Positions 40,980-49,961 of a DNA stretch of 64,000 bases are shown one piece after another. Origin of the DNA: an uncultured Tolumonas sp. GTDB lineage: Bacteria; Pseudomonadota; Gammaproteobacteria; Enterobacterales; Aeromonadaceae. The stretch spans positions 1 to 64,000 of the forward strand of contig NZ_OY781389.1 in NCBI RefSeq assembly GCF_963676665.1, read 5' to 3'. The notes beneath the pieces were generated by a model. The model made no database searches. It saw nothing but the letters and a program-made list of their open reading frames with translations, and was not told where the DNA came from. The translations under genes and the position numbers were made by a program. Every line of letters starts with the position of its first letter. Position 1 is the stretch's first letter.

Positions 40980-43900
40980 TTACTCATCGTCATGCAACGC
41001 TAAAGGCGTCACCGATTCATCAAATTCCTGTAATGGTTTGTGGTTTTTACCAACAAAGGTATAAATCACCGGCAGTACAAACAGCGTGAAGAATGTACCG
41101 ATGGTCAGACCGGCCACGATGACGATACCGATACTGAAACGGCTCAAGGCACCCGCACCTATCGCGCCTAACAGTGGTAATAAACCAGTCACCATAGCAG
41201 CTGTCGTCATCAGGATCGGACGTAACCGCACGCGCGCTGCGATTTTCACCGCATCCATTTTGCTCAGGCCTTTCAGTAATTGCTGTTCACGAGCTACTTC
41301 GCAGATCAAAATCCCGTGTTTACTTATCAGCCCGACCAATGTGATGATCCCCACTTCGGTGTAGATGTTCATGGTCGATAAACCCCACGCCAGCGCGACT
41401 AAGGCACCACTAATCGCCAGTGGCACCGACATCATGATCACCAGCGGGTCACGCCAGCTTTCAAACTGTGCGGCCAACACTAAGAAAATAACACACAGTG
41501 CCAGCATGAAGGTGTACATCAGCGCATTACCTTCCTGCACATATTGACGCGCTTCACCCATATAATCGTGCTGATAACCTTGCGGTAATGCAGAGACGAC
41601 ATTTTCTTCCAACCACTTAACGGCATCACCCATCGGCATGATTGGTACGATACCAATCGTGGCTGAGTTCAACTGGTTGTAATGGGGTAATGAGCGGATC
41701 TCACTTTTCAGCTCGATCGACACCAGATTGCTGAGTGGAACGGATTGGCCGTTGGCGGCTTGCACGTAATAGTGTTTGAGTGATTCAGGATTGAGACGGA
41801 ACTGACGCTCAACCTGTGGGATCACCTCATAACTCCGACCATTTAGTGACACGCGGTTGACGTTACCGTCACCCATCATGGCACTCAGCGTAGCGCCAAT
41901 GTCTTGCATGGTTACGCCATACGCTCCAGCTTTATCCCGGTTGATCTTAATGTGCATGGTGGCGGAATCAAAAGCGAGATCGAGGTCGGTGTAAACGAAC
42001 TGATGATTGGTTTTGATTTTCGCCAGCGCATCACTTGCCACTTCAAACAAGCTGCGGAATTCGTTCGGTGTGGTGATCACCAGCTGTAATGGCAAACCAC
42101 CGCCAGCACCAGGCAATTCTGGGAACTGGAACGAACTGATCGCCACGCCCGGCATATTCTGTAATGCCGCATTGGTGCGAGCGACCACCACTGGTGCTTT
42201 TTCACGCTCACTCCACGGTTTTAAGATCGCGATGCCAAGGCCTTGGTTACTGTTGGGAATACCCGCCAGCGCCAAGTTGGTCGACATGGCCGGATCTTTC
42301 ATCAGCGTATCACCCACGGCAGCCATATTATTTTCAATATAGTCGAGGTTGGCAGTGTTTGGTGCTTTCGCCATCATCAGATACGCACCGCGGTCTTCTG
42401 ACGGTGCCAGTTCGGCGGGGATCAGTTTAAACAGCAGCGGCATCACCGATAACACAATAATACCGAACACGATAATGACCGGACGACGGGTCATCACCTT
42501 ATCCAGAATGCGGCTGTAAACCGCTGTCACGGAGTTCAACGTGTTTTCGACACCACGCTCAAACCGATTCGGGTTGACGTGTGGTTTTAGCATCACCGCA
42601 CACATCATCGGTGACAGTGTCAGTGCGATAACCCCAGAGATAAACACCGCACCCGCCAGGGTCAGCGCGAACTCTTTAAAGATCGAACCGGTTACACCAC
42701 CCATCAATGCGATAGGGGTATATACCGCCGCCAGCGTGATGGTCATGGTAATAACTGGGCTGGCAATTTCGCGCGTTCCAATGATCGCGGCACGGAACGG
42801 GCTTTCACCGGCTTTGATGTGTCGATCGACGTTTTCTACCACCACGATCGCGTCATCAACTACCAGACCGATCGCCAGCACCATGGCCAGCAGCGTAATC
42901 AAATTGATGGAGAAACCAAACATCTGCATCAACATCACCACACCAACCAATGACAGTGGAATTGTGATAATGGGGATCACCACCGCACGCATTGATCCGA
43001 GGAACAACGCAATGACCACCAAGACTATGGCTGCGGCTTCCACGATGGTTTTCAGCACTTCCTTGATTGACTCATTGATCGCTTGTGTTGAGTCATACAG
43101 CAATTTCATGCTCATGGTGTTAGGCAAGTTTTGCTGGAAATCAGGCAGCAATTTACGCACGTTCGCCGCAATATCTAACGGGTTAGCTGAAGGGGATGAG
43201 TCAACAGCCACGATCACTGCTTCTTTACCATTGGCCAGTGCTCGATATTGGTCGTGGTTTTTCTCCAGCGTGACTTTAGCGATGTCGCGCACGCGGATCA
43301 CTGCGCCATCATGGCTGGCAACCACCAGATCTTCCAGCTGTTGTGTACTATTCACCTGGGTATCCGCTTCCGCGTTATACAACACAAAATAACCGGTTGC
43401 CTGACCGGGTGCTGACTGATAGTTGTTAGATTGCAGAACCGACATCACCTGTGACGATGACAGGTTATAAGCACCCATTTTCAGCGGATCTAACCAAATA
43501 CGCATCGCAAACTGTGTACCGCCATACAGGTTAACTTTCGCCACCCCCGGCACGGTAAACAGCTGTGGTTTGATCACTCGCTCCAGATAATCGGTCAGCT
43601 GAGACGAGTTCAGCACCGCACTGGAAAACGCAATATACAAAATAGAGGTGTTACTACCGGTCGAGGAGGTGATCGACGGATCATCCGCTTCTTTTGGCAG
43701 TTGTGAACGAACCGAGTTAACTTTCGCCAATACATCCGCGAGTGCCGCATTGGGATTGGTGTTCAGACGCATGTTAACCGTGATCGTTGAGCGCCCTAAC
43801 TGACTGCTCGACGTCATATAGTCGATATTTTCTGCCTGAGCAATCGCTTGCTCAACCGGCTGGGTAATAAACCCTTGAATAACGTCAGCACTGGCGCCGT

Positions 43901-44054
43901 AGTAATTGGTGGTGACGGTAATAACAGTATTGGTGACTTTCGGATATTCGCGGATCGCCATGCCACGCAAGGCTTCCAGGCCGAATAGCACCATCATCAG
44001 ACTAATTGTGACGGCCAACACGGGCCGCCTGATAAAGAGATCAGTAAATCGCAT
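40980..44054 (-). CDS. RND multidrug efflux permease (HAE1 family)
   Basis: 1024 residues with the AcrB layout: 12 membrane helices and two large periplasmic loops. MRFTDLFIRRPVLAVTISLM starts the chain. The proton-relay Asp pair is in GLVVDDAIVVVENVDRH, and the family motif GREIASPV-like IGTREIASPVITMT follows. It resembles the MexK/VexD-like branch more than AcrB (impression). Exports drugs or other amphiphiles with the adjacent MFP and an outer membrane channel that is not encoded here; TolC elsewhere is likely. Confidence 0.93.
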   Translation of the reverse strand: MRFTDLFIRRPVLAVTISLMMVLFGLEALRGMAIREYPKVTNTVITVTTNYYGASADVIQGFITQPVEQAIAQAENIDYMTSSSQLGRSTITVNMRLNTNPNAALADVLAKVNSVRSQLPKEADDPSITSSTGSNTSILYIAFSSAVLNSSQLTDYLERVIKPQLFTVPGVAKVNLYGGTQFAMRIWLDPLKMGAYNLSSSQVMSVLQSNNYQSAPGQATGYFVLYNAEADTQVNSTQQLEDLVVASHDGAVIRVRDIAKVTLEKNHDQYRALANGKEAVIVAVDSSPSANPLDIAANVRKLLPDFQQNLPNTMSMKLLYDSTQAINESIKEVLKTIVEAAAIVLVVIALFLGSMRAVVIPIITIPLSLVGVVMLMQMFGFSINLITLLAMVLAIGLVVDDAIVVVENVDRHIKAGESPFRAAIIGTREIASPVITMTITLAAVYTPIALMGGVTGSIFKEFALTLAGAVFISGVIALTLSPMMCAVMLKPHVNPNRFERGVENTLNSVTAVYSRILDKVMTRRPVIIVFGIIVLSVMPLLFKLIPAELAPSEDRGAYLMMAKAPNTANLDYIENNMAAVGDTLMKDPAMSTNLALAGIPNSNQGLGIAILKPWSEREKAPVVVARTNAALQNMPGVAISSFQFPELPGAGGGLPLQLVITTPNEFRSLFEVASDALAKIKTNHQFVYTDLDLAFDSATMHIKINRDKAGAYGVTMQDIGATLSAMMGDGNVNRVSLNGRSYEVIPQVERQFRLNPESLKHYYVQAANGQSVPLSNLVSIELKSEIRSLPHYNQLNSATIGIVPIMPMGDAVKWLEENVVSALPQGYQHDYMGEARQYVQEGNALMYTFMLALCVIFLVLAAQFESWRDPLVIMMSVPLAISGALVALAWGLSTMNIYTEVGIITLVGLISKHGILICEVAREQQLLKGLSKMDAVKIAARVRLRPILMTTAAMVTGLLPLLGAIGAGALSRFSIGIVIVAGLTIGTFFTLFVLPVIYTFVGKNHKPLQEFDESVTPLALHDDE

Positions 44055-44065
44055 GCTCAGCTCCG

Positions 44066-45187
44066 TTACAGTGCAGGCACAGTAGCCGGTTTAGCCAGTG
44101 TGTTATCTTCCACGGCTTTTACCTGACTACCATTAGATAAACGGATTTGGCCGGAAGTGACAACCACATCGCCGACTTTTAAACCGCTCACGACGTGTGC
44201 CACATCTGCATCACGTTCCGCGACATTAACCACGGTCTGTTTTGCAATTTTAACCGGTTGGCCTTTGGCATCTTTACCGTCTTCGACAACATAGACGGTT
44301 TGACCATACAGCGTGAAATTCACCGCGGTTTGTGGAATAACCACCTGTTGCTGTTGCACTGGCAGCATGACCTGCACCTTGGCGTACATGCCAGAACGTA
44401 ACTGACCTTCTGCATTTGGAATCGCGGCCTGAACTTCCACCACCCCAGAAAGTTGTTTCACGATCGGTTCAATCGCAGCAATCGTGCCTTTGAACGGGCG
44501 TTGTGGATAGGCATCGACGAAGATATCTAACTGCTGACCGACTTTAATTTTCGCCAGTTCAGTTTGGGCAATGGTGAAACGGATCTTCATGACCGAGGTA
44601 TCTTCTAAGCGCACGATGTTGTCGCCAGCTTTCAGATATTGACCGAGGAACACGTTACGTAAACCCACCTGACCACTGAACGGCGCTCGAATGGTCATGC
44701 GATCAATCGTCGCCTGCAGCGAGTCGATTTGTCCTTCCAATGCCAGATACTCAGCTTGTGCATCATCCAGATTACCTTTTGATACACCACCTTTCGCATA
44801 CAGACTACGCATACGTTCATAGTTAGCTTTTGCGGCAGGGAGCCGGCTTTGTGAGCTTTTCAGATTGGCGCGTTCAACATCCGTATTCAACGACATCAAT
44901 AACGTGCCTTTTTTTACTTTCTGACCTGATTCAAACGAGATCTTATCGACTGAGCCAGCGATCTGGGTGCCGATATCCAAGCCTTGATTAGGTTCAATAA
45001 AACCAATCGCTTCCAGCGTTGGCGCCCAGTCGGTGCCTTTTATTGCCAAGGTCGTGACCGGGAATACGGGGGCGGGTTTGCTGGCCATTGCTTTACCCAT
45101 TTGGGCAAATTTATAAAAGTTAAAACCAATCACACTGCCAAATAACAACAGCGCGACCAGCAACATGATCACCATCCACTTTTTCAT
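44066..45187 (-). CDS. RND efflux periplasmic adaptor (MFP)
   Basis: 373 residues. N-terminal membrane anchor, then lipoyl half (GLDIGTQIAGSVDKISFESG), a coiled-coil hairpin (SSQSRLPAAKANYERMRSLY; GNLDDAQAEYLALEGQID), the second lipoyl half (TIRAPFSGQVGLRNVFLGQY) and the beta-barrel domain. Links the RND permease, 11 bases downstream, to an outer membrane channel. Between tetR and the pump gene in one operon. Confidence 0.92.
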   Translation of the reverse strand: MKKWMVIMLLVALLLFGSVIGFNFYKFAQMGKAMASKPAPVFPVTTLAIKGTDWAPTLEAIGFIEPNQGLDIGTQIAGSVDKISFESGQKVKKGTLLMSLNTDVERANLKSSQSRLPAAKANYERMRSLYAKGGVSKGNLDDAQAEYLALEGQIDSLQATIDRMTIRAPFSGQVGLRNVFLGQYLKAGDNIVRLEDTSVMKIRFTIAQTELAKIKVGQQLDIFVDAYPQRPFKGTIAAIEPIVKQLSGVVEVQAAIPNAEGQLRSGMYAKVQVMLPVQQQQVVIPQTAVNFTLYGQTVYVVEDGKDAKGQPVKIAKQTVVNVAERDADVAHVVSGLKVGDVVVTSGQIRLSNGSQVKAVEDNTLAKPATVPAL

Positions 45188-45218
45188 TCTGCTCTCCGTT
45201 ATATGCTTTTATCGGGGG

Positions 45219-45785
45219 TTAATCCGCCAGAATGGCGCGCCAGCTAGCTTGGATCAGTTGTTCTTCCAGCTCTGCAGTCATCTCAAAAGGGGTTACCCTT
45301 TGTGTCTGTGAAATACTCAATACGGAACCAATACTCAAATAGCCCAACATGCACGGCGGAATCTTGCGAAACAGGCCGTTATCAATACCAGTTTGGAAAA
45401 ACTGCTCGATGGGTAACCATTGTTCGTCAGCCCATGCACGATCATCTTCGTTATAGAAAGGTGAACGTTCGTATAGATCCTTAAAGTGCACTAAACTCTG
45501 TTTTTCTTTCAATTCGTGATAGGCGTTTAGCCAGAAATACCGATATTGTTCGAACGGCCATAACGTCGGGTCATACACTTTCAGTAAACTATCCAGCATG
45601 TCGGTGACGGCACGTCGGTAAATCCGACGGATCAGCACCTCTTTACTGGGGAAGTGCAGATACACAGTGCCAGCAGCAATGCCGGCGGCTTTGGCAATCA
45701 TCTGCATTGAAGTGCCATGAAAGCCATGGTCGATAAATAATTGTTCGGCGTGAGCCATGATCAATTCGGGTTTCTGTTGTGACAT
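45219..45785 (-). CDS. TetR-family repressor of the efflux operon
   Basis: 188 residues from ATG 45785; a longer in-frame start at 45818 overlaps the operator and is unlikely. N-terminal HTH: AEQLFIDHGFHGTSMQMIAK, AAGIAAGTVYLHFPSKEVL. The ligand domain is divergent, as usual. It is the first gene of the tetR-MFP-RND operon and an 18-base palindrome lies 18 bases upstream, so autorepression with induction by a pump substrate is likely (inference). Confidence 0.9.
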   Translation of the reverse strand: MSQQKPELIMAHAEQLFIDHGFHGTSMQMIAKAAGIAAGTVYLHFPSKEVLIRRIYRRAVTDMLDSLLKVYDPTLWPFEQYRYFWLNAYHELKEKQSLVHFKDLYERSPFYNEDDRAWADEQWLPIEQFFQTGIDNGLFRKIPPCMLGYLSIGSVLSISQTQRVTPFEMTAELEEQLIQASWRAILAD

Positions 45786-45803
45786 CTTTACACCAATAGA
45801 AAA

Positions 45804-45821
45804 TGAATGAACGTTCATTCA
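45804..45821. promoter_or_regulatory. Perfect 18-bp TetR-type operator
   Basis: TGAATGAACGTTCATTCA is a perfect palindrome immediately upstream of the tetR gene. Palindromes with TGAACGTTCA-like centres are common TetR-family operators. It should govern the whole three-gene efflux operon. Confidence 0.8.
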
Positions 45822-45939
45822 ATTTGGATAGTGTAAATTGATCAGCTTGCAGATCAAGCAAAAATTGAACAACAACGATTCCTATTAGTAAGTGATTGAT
45901 TACAGTTCCAGCAACTAAACATTTTTTTGTTAAAATTAC

Positions 45940-45968
45940 TGGACATGTTTTTCTTCTGCCCTTAATAT
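45940..45968 (+). promoter_or_regulatory. Promoter of the tRNA cluster
   Basis: TGGACA (45940-45945) and TAATAT (45963-45968) are spaced by 17 bases and followed by a GC-rich discriminator (TCGCCCC), as in stringently controlled stable RNA promoters. tRNA-Arg starts 21 bases later. Confidence 0.7.
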
Positions 45969-45989
45969 TCGCCCCGTCTTGAGGACAAG

Positions 45990-46066
<77 letters not shown>

Positions 46067-46106
46067 AGCGTTGATAGATTCAACTGAGAAGTTCCAAGAT
46101 AGCAAT

Positions 46107-46183
46107 GGTGGCTATAGCTCAGTTGGTAGAGCCCTGGATTGTGATTCCAGTTGTCGTGGGTTCGAGCCCCATTAGCCACCCCA
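46107..46183 (+). tRNA. tRNA-His (anticodon GTG)
   Basis: 77 bases including the extra 5' G (G-1) opposite C73 that marks tRNA-His, with encoded CCA. Anticodon loop TTGTGAT gives GTG. Acceptor GTGGCTA/TAGCCAC. Confidence 0.96.
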
Positions 46184-46207
46184 GATTTAAAAGTAAAGAA
46201 TAGTGAT

Positions 46208-46292
46208 GCGAAGGTGGCGGAATTGGTAGACGCGCTAGCTTCAGGTGTTAGTGCCTTCGGGTGTGAGGGTTCGAGTCCCTCCTTTCGCACCA
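46208..46292 (+). tRNA. tRNA-Leu (anticodon CAG)
   Basis: 85 bases with a long variable arm and encoded CCA. Anticodon stem CTAGC/GTTAG with loop TTCAGGT gives CAG. Acceptor GCGAAGG/CCTTTCGC region; T-loop GGTTCGAGTCC. Confidence 0.95.
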
Positions 46293-46316
46293 ATCTTTAC
46301 GAAAGAGTTACAAAAT

Positions 46317-46393
<77 letters not shown>

Positions 46394-46401
46394 CATTAAA
46401 A

Positions 46402-46424
46402 AACCCCGCTTCGGCGGGGTTTTT
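46402..46424 (+). terminator. UUCG-loop terminator of the tRNA operon
   Basis: CCCCGC-TTCG-GCGGGG stem-loop with a stable UUCG tetraloop, flanked by A and followed by TTTTT. Confidence 0.93.
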
Positions 46425-46462
46425 GCTTTTGTGCATTTTGTTATTTCTACATTTTATTCTTC

Positions 46463-47005
46463 TCAGATATTAATACCGCTCGGCATCGGCACAACTAACT
46501 CTGTCGCTCCTACATCTATGTCGGCTTGTAATAACAGCGCTAATATTTTCTCGCGAATAAACGTCTGATAATTAAAAAAATACATGATTAGACTGAAGAA
46601 TTTATGATTAGTTATTACGCCTTGGGTATTTTTATAACAAAGCTGATGATCTAAATCGATTCTGGAAATGGCGTGCGCCCATTCACAGATGATTTTGTCC
46701 AGATATTGTCGGAATTCGGCTAATTCTTGGATATGAGTAGAGACAATTTGTTCAAGGTTTTCTTGTGTGGGCAGTGATAACACTGACTCTAACGCAGTGT
46801 AGTTAGCTGGATGGATCGCAAACCGCTTAAGCCATAAGGTGTCAACCACAATGAGATGATTCAGCATTTTGATGACCTCATCAATCAGGTCATTCTGACC
46901 CGCGATAATTCCATCTGCCAACTCATAGATCATTGTGTTGTAAATCTTAGCATTCATCCACTCGTTGTAGGTTGCTCGAAGACATATATGGTTATATCGA
47001 TCCAA
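46463..47005 (-). CDS. DinB/YfiT-like four-helix protein
   Basis: 180 residues if started at TTG 47005 (AAGGGCG upstream); the next ATG is at 46957 and would drop part of the first helix. DinB-like features: YNEWMNAKIYNTM in helix 1, MLNHLIVVDTLWLKRF with the first His ligand, and FFNYQTFIREK at the place where metal-binding DinB proteins carry HxxxHR (usually FNHxxHHRGQ). Two of three expected metal His are therefore replaced, and metal-dependent thiol chemistry is doubtful. AT-rich relative to the surroundings. It lies between the two tRNA-Pro copies. Confidence 0.7.
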   Translation of the reverse strand: MDRYNHICLRATYNEWMNAKIYNTMIYELADGIIAGQNDLIDEVIKMLNHLIVVDTLWLKRFAIHPANYTALESVLSLPTQENLEQIVSTHIQELAEFRQYLDKIICEWAHAISRIDLDHQLCYKNTQGVITNHKFFSLIMYFFNYQTFIREKILALLLQADIDVGATELVVPMPSGINI

Positions 47006-47356
47006 TATGACGCCCTTTTAACGATATCCACAGCGGGATAGAGGCGTAATAACCACTCGCAACGTTCTCATCAGCAGCGATCCTTTACCATGTTTGATTG
47101 CTTATTTTCCGATACTTTGACTAATTCTACTCGGCAATATTAATAGCATGGAATAACGAGCCGTATGCTGATTTATGCAATGTTTTTAATGGAATCAGAT
47201 AATACGCACAGCTTTTGGGATGCCCAATGACAGCAAGCTTGATGGAGCGGACTCAACAGCAGATTAGCTGATGTCATCTAACTAAGGTTACCAATATATT
47301 TTACCTGAATAGGCGCGTTTTTTTACGGATAAACAGGCTGGATTTCATGTTTCGCT
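47006..47356. other. Intergenic region with no recognised feature
   Basis: About 350 bases between the DinB-like gene and the SOS box. No ORF with family features, tRNA, repeat or strong hairpin was seen; several short AT-rich tracts could hold promoters for either side. Confidence 0.5.
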
Positions 47357-47376
47357 AACTGTATATTAATACAGTA
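47357..47376 (+). promoter_or_regulatory. LexA (SOS) box upstream of dinI-like gene
   Basis: AACTGTATATTAATACAGTA contains CTGTATATTAATACAG, matching the gammaproteobacterial LexA consensus CTG-TATATATA-CAG with both CTG/CAG half-sites intact. It ends 26 bases before the dinI-like start. Confidence 0.88.
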
Positions 47377-47402
47377 TCTAGTGCTTAATCGAGGTCTCTT
47401 CC

Positions 47403-47642
47403 ATGCGCTTAGAAATCATCATTGATAAAAAACACGGTATTGGTCTGGAAACCATAGAAGCTTTGGCAAATGAGTTGAATCGTCAACTAACAGTAAAATT
47501 CAGTGATCTTAGTATCCGGGTTGCTACCGGTAGTGCCATGTCGATGTCGATCAGCAAAGCCAGCAAGGAAGATAAAGTCATGATCGAAGAGCTGGTGCAG
47601 GATGTGTGGGAAAACAGCGAAAGCTGGATGCCAGAACACTAA
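47403..47642 (+). CDS. dinI: DinI-like SOS protein
   Basis: 79 residues, the usual DinI size. MRLEIIIDKKHGIGLETIEAL begins a beta-alpha-beta fold; VKFSDLSIRVATGSAMSMSI and the acidic helix EDKVMIEELVQDVWENSESW are typical. DinI stabilises RecA filaments and modulates the SOS response. The perfect SOS box supports DNA-damage induction. Between the DinB-like gene and tRNA-Pro copy two. Confidence 0.88.
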   Translation: MRLEIIIDKKHGIGLETIEALANELNRQLTVKFSDLSIRVATGSAMSMSISKASKEDKVMIEELVQDVWENSESWMPEH

Positions 47643-47767
47643 ACTGGCCGCGGTTGATCCGGTTTGCGCATTGAATAACCGCTATCTGATGTCAATTTAA
47701 CCAGTCAGACTGACAAGTAGCATCTTTGATTTCAATTCCCTGCATTTAGTGGCATAATTTGGACATA

Positions 47768-47844
<77 letters not shown>

Positions 47845-47851
47845 CATTAGA

Positions 47852-47880
47852 AAAACCCGCTTCGGCGGGTTTTTTGTTTT
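47852..47880 (+). terminator. UUCG-loop terminator after second tRNA-Pro
   Basis: AACCCGC-TTCG-GCGGGTT followed by TTTT. It is nearly the same as the terminator at 46402 but with one GC pair fewer. Confidence 0.93.
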
Positions 47881-47982
47881 TGGCGTTCAGCATCTTCCTC
47901 CTTTCTTCATTTTCCGCGGTGTCTATTTCTGTTATCTGTCAGATAATAAAGCGATGTTAGAACTCAAAAATTGAGAAAACGC

Positions 47983-48366
47983 ATGAATCATCGTTGGATG
48001 CTGTTATGGAGCTCCGCGCTGGGCGCCAGTGGTGTTGCTGCTGGTGCCTTTGGCGCACACGGTTTGAAAAATCAATTACCCGCTTCCGGCTTGGAGGTGT
48101 GGGAAATTGCTGTGCGTTACCAACTCCTGCATGCGGTCGTGGTATTGATCTTGTTTGTGTTAGCGCAACAGTGGGCTAGCCGCTTAGTGCCACGTGCTGC
48201 GCAATTGCTGCTGGCTGGCACGTTATGTTTTAGCGGCAGCCTGTATCTGCTGGCACTCACCGGCATGAAATGGCTTGGTCCGATCACGCCGCTGGGTGGC
48301 GTATTTTTGATCGCGGGCTGGCTGACCCTGTTTTATGCCGCGTGCAAAATCAAATCGACGAACTGA
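47983..48366 (+). CDS. DUF423 inner membrane protein (YgdD-like)
   Basis: 127 residues from ATG 47983. Four hydrophobic helices; the family block GVAAGAFGAHGLKNQL and later GSLYLLALTGMKWLGPITPLGG are typical of DUF423. Function unknown in all organisms. Ribosome site is weak. A TTG start four codons upstream is possible. Confidence 0.88.
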   Translation: MNHRWMLLWSSALGASGVAAGAFGAHGLKNQLPASGLEVWEIAVRYQLLHAVVVLILFVLAQQWASRLVPRAAQLLLAGTLCFSGSLYLLALTGMKWLGPITPLGGVFLIAGWLTLFYAACKIKSTN

Positions 48367-48461
48367 GCGCTTTCGTTGCTGAACAGCGCATCGCTTATCG
48401 TTGGTTAAACTATACTTCAAGTATTGATGGATAGTGACAACGACAGCAATGGAGGGGGCTC

Positions 48462-48671
48462 ATGAAATCGCTACAATTGCATCATTACAACAAAGCGCTA
48501 CAAGCGGCGACCGAGTTTTTTGAAGGCGATCAGGAAACAGCTGAACTTTGGCTGAAAGAGCCCGCCAAATCGCTCGGTGGTAAATGTCCCGTTGAACTGT
48601 TGTCGACCGATGAGGGCTTACATACCGTACTCGATGTGATCAGTCGGTTAGAGGACAGTGCATTCCAATAA
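48462..48671 (+). CDS. Orphan MbcA/ParS/Xre-type antitoxin (DUF2384) protein
   Basis: 69 residues with GGAGGGGG before the ATG. AATEFFEGDQETAELWLKEP, AKSLGGKCPVELLSTDEGLH and TVLDVISRLED match the toxin-binding domain of MbcA/ParS antitoxins (FGxxxxAxxWLxxPxxxLGGxxPxxLLxTxxG). The N-terminal Xre-like DNA-binding half is absent. No RES-domain toxin gene is adjacent. It may be an antitoxin remnant, a free-standing toxin neutraliser, or a protein with another role. Confidence 0.75.
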   Translation: MKSLQLHHYNKALQAATEFFEGDQETAELWLKEPAKSLGGKCPVELLSTDEGLHTVLDVISRLEDSAFQ

Positions 48672-48705
48672 CCTCAGCGACAGTTTTTTCTGCTCTGAGC
48701 ATTCG

Positions 48706-48741
48706 AAAGCGCCGTAGGAAGTTGGAAACCTGTGGCGCTTT
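48706..48741. terminator. Hairpin between orphan antitoxin gene and yjdF
   Basis: AAAGCGCC pairs with GGCGCTTT across a 20-base loop. Shared by the two convergent genes. Confidence 0.6.
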
Positions 48742-49337
48742 TATATTTCCAGTTGTAGCTGTTTATCGTGATAACGACTTAATAATAACAGGCTGATCAT
48801 CGCGCCAAGCAGGGCATAAAACATGTCGGATTGCGTATCCCAGATATAACCTTGTGTACCTAAAAAAGCCTCTGCACTTTCGCCGGAAGCCAGAGCAACT
48901 GCCCATTCCAGTAATTCATACAAGGCACTGAATGCCAGACAAAAACAGACGCAGAAAAAATGCTGCCACGTCCGGCCCCGGATAATCTGTTTTCGGATCA
49001 CCAGCTCCCGGGCAATCAGCACCGGAACAAAACCTTGCGCCAGATGTCCGAGCTTGTCGTAGTTATTGCGGGTTGCGCCAAACCACTCTTTAAACCAGTC
49101 AAATAACGGCACTTCGGCATAGGTGTAATGACCTCCCACCATCAGAATAATGCTGTGCAGCAAAATCAAGTTATAGACCAGCGTCGTCAGCGGAAAGGTG
49201 CGATAAGTTTTTGCCAGCACGATAAAGCCGATCAGCGCTGGAAACACCTCCAGCAGCCAGGTAAACAGATCGTGCGGTTTAATCAGCGACCAAACTAATG
49301 TGCTGAAGAAAATGAGCAGCCACAAAGTTCGCTTCAT
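48741..49337 (-). CDS. yjdF: DUF2238 inner membrane protein (YjdF)
   Basis: 198 residues with about six membrane helices. Family signatures: LLHSIILMVGGHYTYAEVPL, NNYDKLGHLAQGFVP, ALYELLEWAVALASGE and GYIWDTQSDMFYALLGA. The conserved acidic and His residues in membrane parts are present. Function unknown. Single gene transcribed towards the orphan antitoxin gene. Confidence 0.9.
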   Translation of the reverse strand: MKRTLWLLIFFSTLVWSLIKPHDLFTWLLEVFPALIGFIVLAKTYRTFPLTTLVYNLILLHSIILMVGGHYTYAEVPLFDWFKEWFGATRNNYDKLGHLAQGFVPVLIARELVIRKQIIRGRTWQHFFCVCFCLAFSALYELLEWAVALASGESAEAFLGTQGYIWDTQSDMFYALLGAMISLLLLSRYHDKQLQLEI

Positions 49338-49492
49338 ATTATTTCTTTTCGCCGGACGGATGATTTTCAGTGTAGTCAGGAATTATTCGAGCGATCAAAC
49401 AAAGCACGATAGTTGATGCATTACCGCGTTTTTTCAGCAAGGATAGACCCGTCACGAATTTGTTTTCTTATTAGTCTGTGCAGGAGTCAGCC

Positions 49493-49951
49493 ATGGGTGC
49501 CATTGGTAATTTGATCTGGTTTGTCTGCGGTGGTGTGTTTATGGGGCTGGGCTGGTGGCTGGTCGGGTTGTTAGCAATGGTCACTATTGTTGGTATCCCT
49601 TGGGCAAAAGCCTGTTTTGTGATCGGCCAATTTGCCTTTTTCCCGTTTGGTAAAGAAGCCGTGAATCGCAAAGACTTGTATCAGCAGGACGATATTGGTA
49701 CTGGCAGTTTAGGGCTGCTCGGTAATATTCTGTGGTTTATTTTTGCCGGAATTTGGCTGGCCATCGGGCATATCTTTTCTGCGGTTGCCTGTTTTGTCAC
49801 CATCATTGGTATTCCGTTTGCGCTACAACATCTGAAGCTGGCTGGGATCGCGTTGGCTCCGATTGGTATGACGATTGTACCCAAGGAAATTGCAGCCGCT
49901 GTGCGCAGTGAAACGGCGAAAGAAGAGTTATATCGGCAGCGTAGACGCTAA
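49493..49951 (+). CDS. yccF: YccF domain membrane protein
   Basis: 152 residues from ATG 49493, preceded by CAGGAG. Two repeats of the YccF domain: GNLIWFVCGGVFMGLGWWL with IVGIPWAKACF, and GNILWFIFAGIWLAIGH with IIGIPFALQHLK. Inner membrane protein of unknown function. Its end is 10 bases from the convergent LysR gene. Confidence 0.92.
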   Translation: MGAIGNLIWFVCGGVFMGLGWWLVGLLAMVTIVGIPWAKACFVIGQFAFFPFGKEAVNRKDLYQQDDIGTGSLGLLGNILWFIFAGIWLAIGHIFSAVACFVTIIGIPFALQHLKLAGIALAPIGMTIVPKEIAAAVRSETAKEELYRQRRR

Positions 49952-49961
49952 GTGCTGCCGG

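Noticed and set aside
42541-43392. 283-codon open frame opposite the RND pump gene
   Set aside because: Antisense shadow of a conserved coding region with low-complexity Thr/Ser/Ile content and no recognisable domain.
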